Positions 1 to 6,941 of a stretch of DNA of 7,634 bases are shown one piece after another. This DNA is from a candidate division WOR-1 bacterium RIFOXYB2_FULL_48_7 (GTDB taxonomy: Bacteria; Margulisbacteria; WOR-1; O2-12-FULL-45-9; XYB2-FULL-48-7). The position numbers and the translations under genes were made by a program. The stretch spans positions 1-7,634 of the forward strand of contig MEUF01000059.1 in assembly GCA_001771615.1 (NCBI GenBank). The letters run 5' to 3'. A model generated the notes under the pieces. The model searched no databases and had not been told where the DNA came from. It saw nothing but the letters and a program-made list of their open reading frames with translations. Within the stretch, counting starts at the first letter, position 1. Each line of letters begins with the position of its first letter.

Positions 1-383
1 TAATGTTTGTTTGTCATCAGAATGGCGGCAGGGTCTATGTGTTTGATTTAAGCCCGACAAGTTCGACAGTCACTTTTGTCGGGGCTTACAAAACCAGGAG
101 AGATGAGAGCGCTGACCTGGAATTCGACCGTTCAAATGGCCATCTATATATCTGGCATAATACAGGTGATAATTACTTGGAAGTTACAACCTTATCTTCA
201 TATGTAAATGGCGAAAGATATTTGACCCCGATTGCTGAATTTTTAAGCCCGAAAGGGGGCAACCTGGAAGGGATAGGGATTCTTCCGGCCTCTGATAGTA
301 ATAACTGGTGTTTGATTACTGACGATAGCAACCAGGATGGCGCCGCTTTGATGTGGTTTAGATCATTTAACCCAGGCTGGTAA
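1..383 (+). CDS. C-terminal fragment of a beta-rich, probably exported protein (phytase-like/SdiA-regulated-like propeller)
   Basis: The reading frame is open to the left edge, so this is probably the last ~126 residues of a longer protein. The ATG at 3 is most likely an internal methionine, as no SD can be seen before it. The fragment alternates short beta-strand-like stretches with Gly/Asn/Asp turns: VYVFDLS, then ADLEFDRSNGHLYIW (about residues 37-51), NLEGIGILP (about 87-95) and WCLITDD (about 102-108). An 'LEFD...G.LYIWHN' stretch followed by 'LEGI' and 'DD' resembles the last blades of calcium-binding or phytase-like beta-propellers (SdiA-regulated and esterase-like-phytase families). 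This is a recollection of pattern, not a search result. It could equally be a C-terminal domain of a large secreted protein. The signal peptide, if any, lies outside the window. The gene ends with TAA, and the 57 bases to the next start contain no clear hairpin or SD. Catalytic function cannot be assigned. Confidence 0.6.
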   Translation, partial: MFVCHQNGGRVYVFDLSPTSSTVTFVGAYKTRRDESADLEFDRSNGHLYIWHNTGDNYLEVTTLSSYVNGERYLTPIAEFLSPKGGNLEGIGILPASDSNNWCLITDDSNQDGAALMWFRSFNPGW

Positions 384-440
384 GCGAAACGATCAAATTA
401 TTCTCTGAAATTATCCCCATTAATTCACGAGATCTATTTG

Positions 441-1745
441 ATGAGAAGTTCACTATCTGGTTTTGTTTTGGCCGCAGGAAAGGCCAAAAGAATGGGGGTG
501 CTGTGCGACCCCAAGGCCAATCGTTTCCCTATAGCCAAGCCGGCTTTAACGGTTGGGAGAAACTCGCTTATCCGTCAACAGCTTTATCTGCTTCAATTGA
601 TGGGGATCACTACGGCGGCTATTGCTGTCAAACATAGTGCAGAGACGGTCCGTCGGGCAATAGTCAGAGATAACAATTTATCGATAAAAACCGAAATATT
701 TGATTTGAACGACCTCGAGGTTGAGGATTGGGGGGCGGCCTGGACGGTTTCCCGCTGGCTGGCCATGACTCCAGATTGCCCGGAAAACCTGGTCGTCTTA
801 AATGGGGATGTCGTTTGGGATGAAAGATTGGCCAGGCCCTTTATTGAAAGATTTTTGGCCGGAAGTGATTGGGGACAGATATTGGCTGCACATACCCCCC
901 TTGAGCACATCTTTGGACGGTTTGGCGCTATCCAGTTAAAAGGGGAGCAGGCGCTGACTATCTACCATGATTATCTGAACCAATGTCGGGCGGCGGCGGG
1001 AGACCAGGAAAAGCTTGTCCACGCCAGGATGGATTATCAGGCCGCCTGGCTGAGGCGAGTTGAACAGATTGCCGGCCAGGTCGTCCGGGTTAGGCATTTT
1101 CAGGAAAAACCTGCTCAGTCGGATTATCATTCTCATGTGTCATCTCTGGCGAACGTCGGGCTCTTTGCCTTAAAAACGGGCGTTTTTGACCGCTTTGCTC
1201 ATTCATTGGGAGCAGACTTTGCCGATTTTGCCCGCCACCTTTTCCAGGCTGGGATGATAAAAGAACATCTCCCCTTATCGGCATTTATTGCCACAGCTGG
1301 CAGCTATTGGCGGGATATCGGGACCCCCAAAGACCTTCTTAGGGCAAATTTTGGTTTGCTTAATAGCCGGATCAATTTGGGCTACCAGGGTGAAGAGGTC
1401 CGGCCCGGTGTCTGGTTAGGTCGGGGCGTGGAAATTCCTTCGGCAGTTCTAGAGCAAATTACTCCTCCAGTAATAATCAGTGATGATGTCATGATTGGTA
1501 ATAAGGTCCGGTTGGGCCCGCGAGTAGTGGTTGGACGAGGCTGGCGGATTGGCGGGCAGGCCAGGGTCAGTAATTCACTTTTGCTGCCGGCCTATTATCC
1601 GGAAGACCGCAACAGGGTAATTGCCGCCAGGCAGGCGATAGATCATGCCATAATTGCCGGAGGGACGATAGACAGGTCTGTTGAAAATATGATAGCAGTT
1701 ATTTCGCCCGCCGGAGAGGTAGTATATTACGACTACCGTTTCTAG
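441..1745 (+). CDS. Sugar-1-phosphate nucleotidyltransferase with C-terminal left-handed beta-helix
   Basis: This 434-residue cytoplasmic enzyme should couple a sugar-1-phosphate to an NTP, giving an NDP-sugar and pyrophosphate for cell-envelope or exopolysaccharide synthesis. The N-terminal Rossmann-like domain shows the nucleotide-binding signature LAAGKAKRM (residues 10-18), the KP of FPIAKPAL (33-34) and the metal-binding Asp of LNGD (D123). An EKP motif (222-224), NVGLFAL (238-244) and WRDIGTP (290-296) form the rest of the sugar site. Residues from about 322 carry hexapeptide-like repeats (GVWLGRG, VMIGNKVRLGP, VVVGRGWRIGG), the usual left-handed beta-helix tail. Unusual is a helix-rich stretch at about 170-218 between the first half of the core and EKP. 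The family includes glucose-1-P thymidylyl/uridylyl-, mannose-1-P guanylyl- and GlcNAc-1-P uridylyltransferases, and I cannot choose the substrate. The ATG at 441 is preferred over the TTG immediately before it; a weak CGAG lies about 9 bases upstream. It stands 12 bases before thiL, but a TATAAT lies in that gap. Confidence 0.88.
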   Translation: MRSSLSGFVLAAGKAKRMGVLCDPKANRFPIAKPALTVGRNSLIRQQLYLLQLMGITTAAIAVKHSAETVRRAIVRDNNLSIKTEIFDLNDLEVEDWGAAWTVSRWLAMTPDCPENLVVLNGDVVWDERLARPFIERFLAGSDWGQILAAHTPLEHIFGRFGAIQLKGEQALTIYHDYLNQCRAAAGDQEKLVHARMDYQAAWLRRVEQIAGQVVRVRHFQEKPAQSDYHSHVSSLANVGLFALKTGVFDRFAHSLGADFADFARHLFQAGMIKEHLPLSAFIATAGSYWRDIGTPKDLLRANFGLLNSRINLGYQGEEVRPGVWLGRGVEIPSAVLEQITPPVIISDDVMIGNKVRLGPRVVVGRGWRIGGQARVSNSLLLPAYYPEDRNRVIAARQAIDHAIIAGGTIDRSVENMIAVISPAGEVVYYDYRF

Positions 1746-1751
1746 TATAAT
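1746..1751 (+). promoter_or_regulatory. Perfect TATAAT -10-like hexamer just before thiL
   Basis: A consensus TATAAT sits 6 bases before the thiL ATG. If it works as a -10 element, transcription would begin at or within a base or two of that ATG, giving a leaderless mRNA. No SD is present between 1746 and 1757, which agrees with this. Against it, no good -35 hexamer appears at 16-18 bases spacing (the bases around 1722-1729 are AT-rich but do not resemble TTGACA), and there is no TG extension. It is a candidate only. Confidence 0.4.
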
Positions 1752-1757
1752 GGCTAC

Positions 1758-2678
1758 ATGCGACTCTCCCAAATTGGCGAATTTGGCCTGATTGATCTCC
1801 TCAAAAACGACCTGGCCTCGGCTGATCGGCGATTAGCAACGGTTATCGGGATTGGCGATGACGCTGCCGTCCTTAAGCCGGCCAAAGATTATCAATTAAT
1901 CACCACTGATGCTTTAATCGAAAACGTGCACTTTAAAGGGAAATTATCAGAGAAACTTGGGCAAAAAGCCATGCTGGTAAATGTTTCAGATATTATTGCC
2001 ATGGGAGGCGAACCAACTGCTGCGGTGGTGACGATTGGCCTGAAAGCCAAAACAACAGTAGCCGAAGTAAAGGCTCTTTACCGCGGACTTAAACAGGTGG
2101 CAAAAAAATATCACTTGGCGATTGTCGGCGGCGACACCATCTCATCACCCCGGGCGTTAATGATTTCCATCACCCTGCTCGGGCGGGTCAAGAAAAAACA
2201 TTTGTTGCTCCGTTCTGGCGCCAGGGCGGGGGATCTGATTTGTGTGACTGGATCGTTCGGGGGGCCGATGGCCAGACATTATGGACAGAAGACGCCGACC
2301 CCTGTACTGCGAACTCAATTGGCAAAAAAATTGGCTAAAATGCAGCTGGCAACTTCCTTGATTGATAGTTCTGATGGGTTAGTCCGTTCCGTTATTGAGC
2401 TTTGTCGGGCCAGTAAAACTGGCGCCCGAATCTGGGAAGCTTTAGTCCCGCTGGCCAAGGGGGCGACCTTGCAACAAGCTTTATTCGGCGGAGAAGAATA
2501 TGAATTAGTGTTCACAATCAGGGGATCGGAACGGGGAATCAGGGGGCTCAGCCAGTTAGGGAAAGAGGTTAAAATTATTGGAAAAATGATTAATAAAAGT
2601 GCCGGGATCAGGCTGGTTGGCAGGGATGGTAATATAAAACCGCTTCCTTCAGGTGGTTATGAGCATTTTAAAGTATGA
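1758..2678 (+). CDS. thiL: Thiamine-monophosphate kinase
   Basis: ThiL phosphorylates thiamine monophosphate with ATP to thiamine diphosphate, the last step of vitamin B1 cofactor synthesis in the cytosol. The 306 residues match the usual length of about 310-330. The N-terminus has the GEFGLIDLL motif (7-15) followed by GIGDDAAVL (31-39). TTDALIENVHF (49-59) and NVSDIIAMGG (75-84) hold metal and substrate residues. IVGGDTISSP (122-131), IDSSDGL (202-208), GEEYELVF (245-252) and a C-terminal GGYEHF (299-304) complete the PurM/AIR-synthase-type fold. The ATG at 1758 gives the standard N-terminus and has no SD. The stop overlaps the next start as ATGA, so translation of the M20 gene is probably coupled. 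No other thiamine gene lies in the window, so synthesis or salvage of thiamine phosphate must be encoded elsewhere. Confidence 0.95.
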   Translation: MRLSQIGEFGLIDLLKNDLASADRRLATVIGIGDDAAVLKPAKDYQLITTDALIENVHFKGKLSEKLGQKAMLVNVSDIIAMGGEPTAAVVTIGLKAKTTVAEVKALYRGLKQVAKKYHLAIVGGDTISSPRALMISITLLGRVKKKHLLLRSGARAGDLICVTGSFGGPMARHYGQKTPTPVLRTQLAKKLAKMQLATSLIDSSDGLVRSVIELCRASKTGARIWEALVPLAKGATLQQALFGGEEYELVFTIRGSERGIRGLSQLGKEVKIIGKMINKSAGIRLVGRDGNIKPLPSGGYEHFKV

Positions 2679-3778
2679 TAAATAAACGACGGCTAATTAA
2701 AACGTTTATTGATCTGGTCAAGCTTGACAGCCTCTCCCTGCGCGAACAAAAAGCGGCGGAGTATCTGAGGAAATATCTTAAACGCTATCACCTGCGCTTG
2801 CGTGAATTGGGACGGCCTCCCGGGGGTGAGATTGGCAACTTGGCTTGCCATTTGCCGGGGAGGGGGCCGCGACTGCTTCTTAATGCTCACATTGATACCG
2901 TCTCTCCTGGCAAAGGGATTAGACCGACTAAAAGAGGCAGATATATCCGCTCTGACGGGACAACAATCCTTGGTGCAGACAACAAAGCAGGGGTAGCGGC
3001 TATATTGGAAATAATTGCCATTCTAATAGAAAAAAATATCCCTCATCCGCCATTGGATATACTTTTTACCGTGGCGGAGGAAATCGGCTTGATTGGGGCA
3101 AAAGCCATCAGCCAGGATGAGCTAAAAGCCGATTATGGTTTAGTGCTGGATGGCGGTGATATTAATAAAATAATCAACCAGGCGCCAACTCAAGACAATT
3201 TATTTGTGACAATTGTTGGCAAAGCCGCTCATGCCGGCATCCATCCCGAAGAAGGGATTAATGCCATCAAGGTTGCCAGCGCAGCAATTGCTAAAATGAA
3301 GCTTGGCCGGATTGACCAGGAAACGACAGCCAATATTGGTTTGATCAGGGGTGGCAAGGCCACAAATATTATTCCCGAAGAGGTGGAACTAAAAGGGGAA
3401 GCCCGCAGCCATAATTTAATCAAATTAAAAAAACAGGTTGCTCAAATGAAAAATCTTCTGCAGGCGTCTTCTCGGCAAGCTGGGGCCAAATGCCGTATTC
3501 AAGTTGAGAGGATGTACAATTCATTTCGAATTGAGCCGGAACATCAATTGGTTGCCCGGGTAGCCAAAGCTATGCGGCAGGAGAATATCAAGCCGCAAAT
3601 CACCAAAACTGGCGGTGGTTCTGATGCTAATATCTTCAATGAATTGGGCATCCCTTCCATTATTTTAGGGGTGGGGGCGGACCATGTGCATACTAAAAAG
3701 GAACAGATATTGATGTCTGATCTGGTTGCCGGGACCAAAATTGTTTTAGCAACCATTAGAGGGTTTTATCGTGGGTGA
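2675..3778 (+). CDS. M20-family zinc metallopeptidase, PepT-like
   Basis: This 367-residue enzyme has the two-domain M20 layout: a di-zinc catalytic domain split by a smaller dimerisation domain. Visible metal and catalytic residues are H72 and D74 in AHIDTV, bridging D102 in GADNKAG, the general-base and ligand pair E135-E136 in AEEIG, D159 in VLDGGD and the final ligand H339 in DHVHTKKE. The dimerisation domain spans about 172-285, with AAHAG around H186 and a GKATNIIPE stretch (228-236). TGGGSDANIF (312-321) is typical of PepT/PepT-like proteins. It most likely trims tripeptides or other short peptides in the cytoplasm. The exact substrate is open, because M20 also includes deacetylases and carboxypeptidases. 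Start and thiL stop share ATGA (4 bases overlap) and no SD is evident, so expression probably depends on termination-reinitiation. The 3' end overlaps the NUDIX start by 8 bases. Confidence 0.9.
   Translation: MINKRRLIKTFIDLVKLDSLSLREQKAAEYLRKYLKRYHLRLRELGRPPGGEIGNLACHLPGRGPRLLLNAHIDTVSPGKGIRPTKRGRYIRSDGTTILGADNKAGVAAILEIIAILIEKNIPHPPLDILFTVAEEIGLIGAKAISQDELKADYGLVLDGGDINKIINQAPTQDNLFVTIVGKAAHAGIHPEEGINAIKVASAAIAKMKLGRIDQETTANIGLIRGGKATNIIPEEVELKGEARSHNLIKLKKQVAQMKNLLQASSRQAGAKCRIQVERMYNSFRIEPEHQLVARVAKAMRQENIKPQITKTGGGSDANIFNELGIPSIILGVGADHVHTKKEQILMSDLVAGTKIVLATIRGFYRG
3758..3763 (+). promoter_or_regulatory. Ribosome binding site of the NUDIX gene
   Basis: AGAGGG lies inside the 3' end of the M20 gene, 7 bases before the GTG at 3771. 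This spacing is ideal and supports the GTG as the true start, even though it lies within the preceding gene. Confidence 0.6.
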
Positions 3779-4319
3779 GCTTGCGGAAAAAACCATTAGT
3801 TCAAATCAGTTATTCACGGGTAAACTGTTGAAGCTCCGAATCGATGCGGTTGAACTGCCTAACGGTGTGCAGGCAACCCGCGAAGTTGTGGAACATCCGG
3901 GGGCGGTAGCGGTTGTGGCCCTGACCGAGAAAGATGAATTGGTCCTGGTCAGGCAATTCCGTCAAGCAGTTGGACAGGTGCTGTTGGAATTGCCTGCCGG
4001 AGTTCCTCATCAAGGAGAAAGTATTATTGCTGCCGCCAAGCGTGAGTTGGCAGAAGAGACCGGATATCAGGCCAAGTCAGTTAGCCAAATCTGGTCTGCT
4101 TATTCATCACCCGGCTATTCCAACGAGATCATCCATTATTGCCTGGCAAAAGAACTTGCTCCGGTGGCGGCTAATGCCGATGAGGATGAATTGGTTGAGG
4201 TCGATCATGTGCCGCTCAAGCAATGTCTGGCCTGGTTAAAAGAGGGAAAGATCAATGACGGTAAAACAATAATTGGGATTTATTTAGCTTTATTACATTG
4301 CCATGCTAGAACAATTTAA
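3771..4319 (+). CDS. nudF: NUDIX hydrolase, ADP-ribose pyrophosphatase type
   Basis: The 182-residue protein should hydrolyse a nucleoside diphosphate linked to another group, most likely ADP-ribose to AMP and ribose-5-phosphate, in the cytoplasm. The complete Nudix box G-x5-E-x7-REUxEExGU runs from G77 to Y99, with catalytic acidic residues in RELAEETGY (91-99). Upstream are the ADP-ribose-type features LPNG (29-32), REVVEHPGAVAVV (37-49) and VLVRQFR (58-64). Downstream SPGYSNE (113-119) and DEDELVEV (137-144) match the extra conserved acidic motif of ADP-ribose pyrophosphatases. Start is GTG at 3771, set by AGAGGG seven bases upstream. It overlaps the M20 gene by 8 bases and xerD by 17. In Firmicutes, from memory, nudF also lies close upstream of xerD (ripX), so the pairing may be an old conserved arrangement. 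Substrate within the NUDIX family remains inference, hence the symbol is tentative. Confidence 0.88.
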   Translation: MGELAEKTISSNQLFTGKLLKLRIDAVELPNGVQATREVVEHPGAVAVVALTEKDELVLVRQFRQAVGQVLLELPAGVPHQGESIIAAAKRELAEETGYQAKSVSQIWSAYSSPGYSNEIIHYCLAKELAPVAANADEDELVEVDHVPLKQCLAWLKEGKINDGKTIIGIYLALLHCHARTI

Positions 4320-5178
4320 AGACTTTATTAACTATATCAAAATCGAGCGGGGCTATTCCGAAAATACGGTCCAGGCTTACAGTCGGGATCTGCAGCACTT
4401 TGAAACATTTCTGGTTCCCAGGAAATTGCCTCAGGCCAATCGTGTTCTGATAACCAAATATATCGATCACCTTAATAATCATGGTTTTGCCGTCAAAACT
4501 CTGGAGCGCAAGCTGGCTTGTCTCAAATCATTTTTTCATTATGCCCAAGGTGAGGGGTATGTTGATAATGACCCGACCGCCGACATTAATCTTCCCAAGA
4601 CCGTTAAGCGGTTGCCCAAAGCCCTTTCCATGAACGAAACTACCCGGTTATTGGCTGCTCCCAAAGGAGAAACTCATTTGGTGATTCGTGATCGGGCTAT
4701 CTTGGAGCTGCTGTACGCTTCTGGGCTGCGGGCGTCAGAGGTTGTCAGTTTGCAAATGAACGATCTCAACCTGTCAGCCGCTTTTGTCCGCTGTTTGGGC
4801 AAAGGCTCAAAAGAGCGGGTCGTGCCGATCGGGAAACTGGCCCTGGCGGCGATTAAGCACTATCTTGAACAGGGCAGGCCAAAATTCCCTGACAAAAAAA
4901 ATTCGGCCCTTTTTCTGGACAAAAATGGCCAACAGTTAACCAGGAGGGGGCTGTGGCTGATTATAAAAAAATATGTCAAACAATCAGGCATCAAAGAAAA
5001 AAGCTCCCCGCATACTTTGCGCCATTCCTTTGCGACCCATCTTTTGGAAAAGGGGGCCGATTTGCGTTCGGTCCAGGAGATGCTGGGGCATGCTGACATT
5101 TCGACGACTCAGATATATACTTCTGTTTCCAGGGAACGTCTGAAGAAAATTTATCAAAAAGCTCATCCCAGAGCATAA
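4303..5178 (+). CDS. xerD: Site-specific tyrosine recombinase, XerD type
   Basis: XerC/XerD recombinases resolve chromosome dimers at dif during cell division. At 291 residues it has the normal length. The N-terminal SAM-like DNA-binding domain (about 1-85) starts with FINYIKIERGYSENTVQAY, typical of XerC/D. The catalytic domain has the full set: R143 in GLRASEVV, K167 in LGKGSKERVVPI, H237 and R240 in HTLRHSFATHLLE, H263 in MLGHADISTTQ and nucleophile Y272 in QIYT. GADLRSVQEMLGHADISTTQ and the C-terminal AHPRA favour XerD over XerC or a phage integrase. The ATG at 4303 gives the expected N-terminus but has no visible SD and lies 17 bases inside the NUDIX gene, suggesting coupled translation. 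No second Xer gene and no att-like repeats are nearby, so this looks like the chromosomal housekeeping enzyme and not part of a mobile element. It may act alone as in XerH/XerS systems. Confidence 0.92.
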   Translation: MLEQFKDFINYIKIERGYSENTVQAYSRDLQHFETFLVPRKLPQANRVLITKYIDHLNNHGFAVKTLERKLACLKSFFHYAQGEGYVDNDPTADINLPKTVKRLPKALSMNETTRLLAAPKGETHLVIRDRAILELLYASGLRASEVVSLQMNDLNLSAAFVRCLGKGSKERVVPIGKLALAAIKHYLEQGRPKFPDKKNSALFLDKNGQQLTRRGLWLIIKKYVKQSGIKEKSSPHTLRHSFATHLLEKGADLRSVQEMLGHADISTTQIYTSVSRERLKKIYQKAHPRA

Positions 5179-5179
5179 A

Positions 5180-5184
5180 AGGAG
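5180..5184 (+). promoter_or_regulatory. Ribosome binding site that decides the M50 start
   Basis: AGGAG (within AAAAGGAG, 5177-5184) directly follows the xerD stop. It overlaps the in-frame GTG at 5184, so that codon cannot use it. It lies 8 bases before the in-frame TTG at 5193, which is a good SD distance. The start is therefore placed at TTG 5193. Confidence 0.6.
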
Positions 5185-5192
5185 TGTTTGAT

Positions 5193-5759
5193 TTGGCATT
5201 TTTAATTATTTCTTTGCCGATTTTATTGATAACCCTGACGATCCATGAATATGCCCACGCCAAGGTAGCTGATTATTTGGGTGATCCGACACCAAGATTG
5301 GCTGGCCGGTTAACGCTAAATCCGCTGGCTCATATTGATCCGATCGGGTTGATTGCCCTGATTTTGGTTCGCTTTGGTTGGGCAAAGCCGGTGCCGATTA
5401 ATTCTTACAACTTTCGTAACCCCAGATTGGGGAACCTATTGGTCAGTCTGGCCGGGCCGCTTTCTAACTTTATTTTTGCCTGGTTGTTGGCAATCCTGAC
5501 TCGCTATTTGGCCGATGGGACAATTTTAATTCTTTTAGAATATACTATCTGGATTAATTTGGCGTTGGCTGTCTTCAACCTTTTGCCGATTCCGCCGCTT
5601 GATGGCTCACATATTCTCGAATATTTTTTGGCACCCTACCAATTGGAATGGATGTATCGATTGCAGCAATATGGTTTTATTATTTTAATCGCCTTTATGA
5701 TGTTCGGCTTTCCGATCTTGTCGGCCGTTGTTGAATATCTTTATCGTTTGATTACATAG
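5193..5759 (+). CDS. Site-2 protease family (M50) membrane metalloprotease
   Basis: This is a polytopic inner-membrane zinc metalloprotease of about 188 residues, a minimal S2P-like M50 protein without a PDZ domain. The zinc-binding HEYAH (H18, E19, H22) lies at the end of the first membrane segment (1-17). The third ligand is in the NLLPIPPLDG motif (129-138, D137) within a later membrane segment. RLAGRLTLNPLAHIDPIG (35-52), FGWAKPVPIN (61-70) and SLAGPLSNF (85-93) are characteristic of the small YwhC-like branch of M50. Hydrophobic segments fall at about 1-17, 50-60, 80-105, 110-133 and 160-185. Members of the wider family cleave membrane-bound regulators, but targets of this branch are mostly unknown and none is suggested here. 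TTG 5193 is preferred over GTG 5184 because of the SD position. It starts 14 bases after xerD and ends 27 bases before folC. No anti-sigma factor gene adjoins it. Confidence 0.9.
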   Translation: MAFLIISLPILLITLTIHEYAHAKVADYLGDPTPRLAGRLTLNPLAHIDPIGLIALILVRFGWAKPVPINSYNFRNPRLGNLLVSLAGPLSNFIFAWLLAILTRYLADGTILILLEYTIWINLALAVFNLLPIPPLDGSHILEYFLAPYQLEWMYRLQQYGFIILIAFMMFGFPILSAVVEYLYRLIT

Positions 5760-5786
5760 TACCCTTCTTGCCCTGGCGGTATATAT

Positions 5787-6941
5787 ATGAAATATCTTAA
5801 TTCCCTGGAAAAGTTTGGTATGCGGTTGGGCTTGGCCAGGATAACCAAAATATTAGAAGACCTGGGTAATCCACAAAATCAATTAAAATGTTTCCACGTT
5901 GCCGGAACAAACGGTAAAGGTTCGACCTGTGCCACAATTGCCTCGATCCTCCAGGCAGGCGGTTATCGGGTAGGGCTGTTCACCTCTCCCCATTTGTTGG
6001 ACTATCGTGAACGATTTCAAATAAATGGCCGCCAGATCAGTCGGACTGATTGGCAAAAAGGCTTACGTTTGGTCAGGCGGGCGGCGGAAAAAACCGAGCC
6101 GCAGGCGGGCCGGGCAACGGTTTTTGAGGTCTTAACTGCTCTGGCCTTCTGGTATTTTGCGCAAAACAAAGTTGATTATGCCGTTATCGAAGTTGGCCTG
6201 GGAGGACGCTTGGACGCGACGAATGTTCTCACCCCCTTAGTTACGGTGATTACCAATGTTGAGCTTGAACACACCTCTGTGCTGGGTGATTCCCTGGCTA
6301 AAATAGCCCGGGAAAAGGGGGGGATCATCAAGGCAGGAGTGCCGGTTGTGACCGCGGAAAAGAAAGCCTCTCCCCTTAAGGTCATTAAGACCCTGTGTCG
6401 CAGGAACGGCAGTCGATTGATTATTGCTCATACAAAACAGCCTCTTGTCGATAGCCGGTTGAAGCTGTTTGGTCCCCATCAAAAGCTTAATGCCCTGTGT
6501 GCCATCCAGGCAGTTGCTTCAAGTGGCGTGAGGGTGACGAATGGCCAATTGCTAAGAGGGCTTTCGTCTGTCTCCTGGCCCGGCAGGATGCAGGTTTTGT
6601 CACACCATCCCCTGACAATTGTTGACGGTGCGCACAACCCGGCTGGAGCCAGCGCCCTGGTGGCCGCACTAAAACAATTATATGCTGGCAGGCGGTTTAT
6701 CTTTATACTCGGGATGCAAAAGGACAAAGATACGAGGGCCTTTGTCAGGCATATTAAACCCCTGGCTAAGATGATAATCCCTGTCCGTTCAACTAATCAA
6801 CAGGCCAGGGTGATGATTGCCGGCAAAAAAGCCCAATCGCTTAAAGGGGCTCTGGCCCAAACTGTCGGGACCGATCGAATCATCACCGGCTCACTTTACC
6901 TGGTTGGCGATGCGCTGCGGCTTCTTGACGTCAAGATTTGA
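5787..6941 (+). CDS. folC: Folylpolyglutamate synthase / dihydrofolate synthase
   Basis: FolC adds glutamate to folates with ATP, keeping them in the cell. Bifunctional forms also join glutamate to dihydropteroate. The Mur-ligase fold is clear: N-terminal YLNSLEKFGMRLGL (3-16), P-loop GTNGKGST (40-47), TSPHL (66-70), EVGLGGRLDATNV (135-147), EHTSVLGDSLAKIA (161-174), then GGIIKAG with K182 at the usual carbamylated-lysine position. FGPHQKLNALCAIQA (228-242), SWPGRMQ (263-269), DGAHNPAG (280-287) and GSLYLVGD (368-375) mark the central and C-terminal domains. At 384 residues it is somewhat shorter than the common ~420, with short loops but no missing motif. Whether it has both activities cannot be decided; the TSPHLLDYRER loop is compatible with dihydropteroate binding. 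A weak GGCGG (5775-5779) lies 7 bases before the ATG, separated from it by alternating TA. Its 3' end appears to contain the promoter of the SPOR gene. Confidence 0.94.
   Translation: MKYLNSLEKFGMRLGLARITKILEDLGNPQNQLKCFHVAGTNGKGSTCATIASILQAGGYRVGLFTSPHLLDYRERFQINGRQISRTDWQKGLRLVRRAAEKTEPQAGRATVFEVLTALAFWYFAQNKVDYAVIEVGLGGRLDATNVLTPLVTVITNVELEHTSVLGDSLAKIAREKGGIIKAGVPVVTAEKKASPLKVIKTLCRRNGSRLIIAHTKQPLVDSRLKLFGPHQKLNALCAIQAVASSGVRVTNGQLLRGLSSVSWPGRMQVLSHHPLTIVDGAHNPAGASALVAALKQLYAGRRFIFILGMQKDKDTRAFVRHIKPLAKMIIPVRSTNQQARVMIAGKKAQSLKGALAQTVGTDRIITGSLYLVGDALRLLDVKI

Noticed and set aside
438..440. TTG as start of the nucleotidyltransferase
   Set aside because: An ATG follows immediately and gives a better start; the difference is one residue.
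384..440. Terminator or promoter between the first two genes
   Set aside because: AT-rich, but I see no stem followed by a T run and no paired -35/-10 hexamers.
593..910. Open frame on the minus strand opposite the nucleotidyltransferase
   Set aside because: It is antisense to a gene with clear conserved motifs. Its translation shows no recognisable domain and no SD was seen.
3934..4239. 101-codon frame within the NUDIX gene in another plus frame
   Set aside because: It overlaps the Nudix box region, and its translation is a low-complexity Trp/Arg/Leu-rich shadow with no family resemblance.
4303..5178. Tyrosine recombinase as an integrase marking a mobile element
   Set aside because: The XerD-type motifs and the C-terminal HPRA, the housekeeping neighbours and the absence of tRNA, att repeats or phage genes favour the chromosomal enzyme.
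4860..5263. Several minus-strand frames opposite the xerD end and M50 start
   Set aside because: They overlap one another and the catalytic XerD motifs, and look like codon-bias shadows.
5780..5786. TATATAT before folC as a third start-proximal -10
   Set aside because: It is only an alternating TA run, no -35 is seen at proper spacing, and a weak GGCGG could serve as SD.
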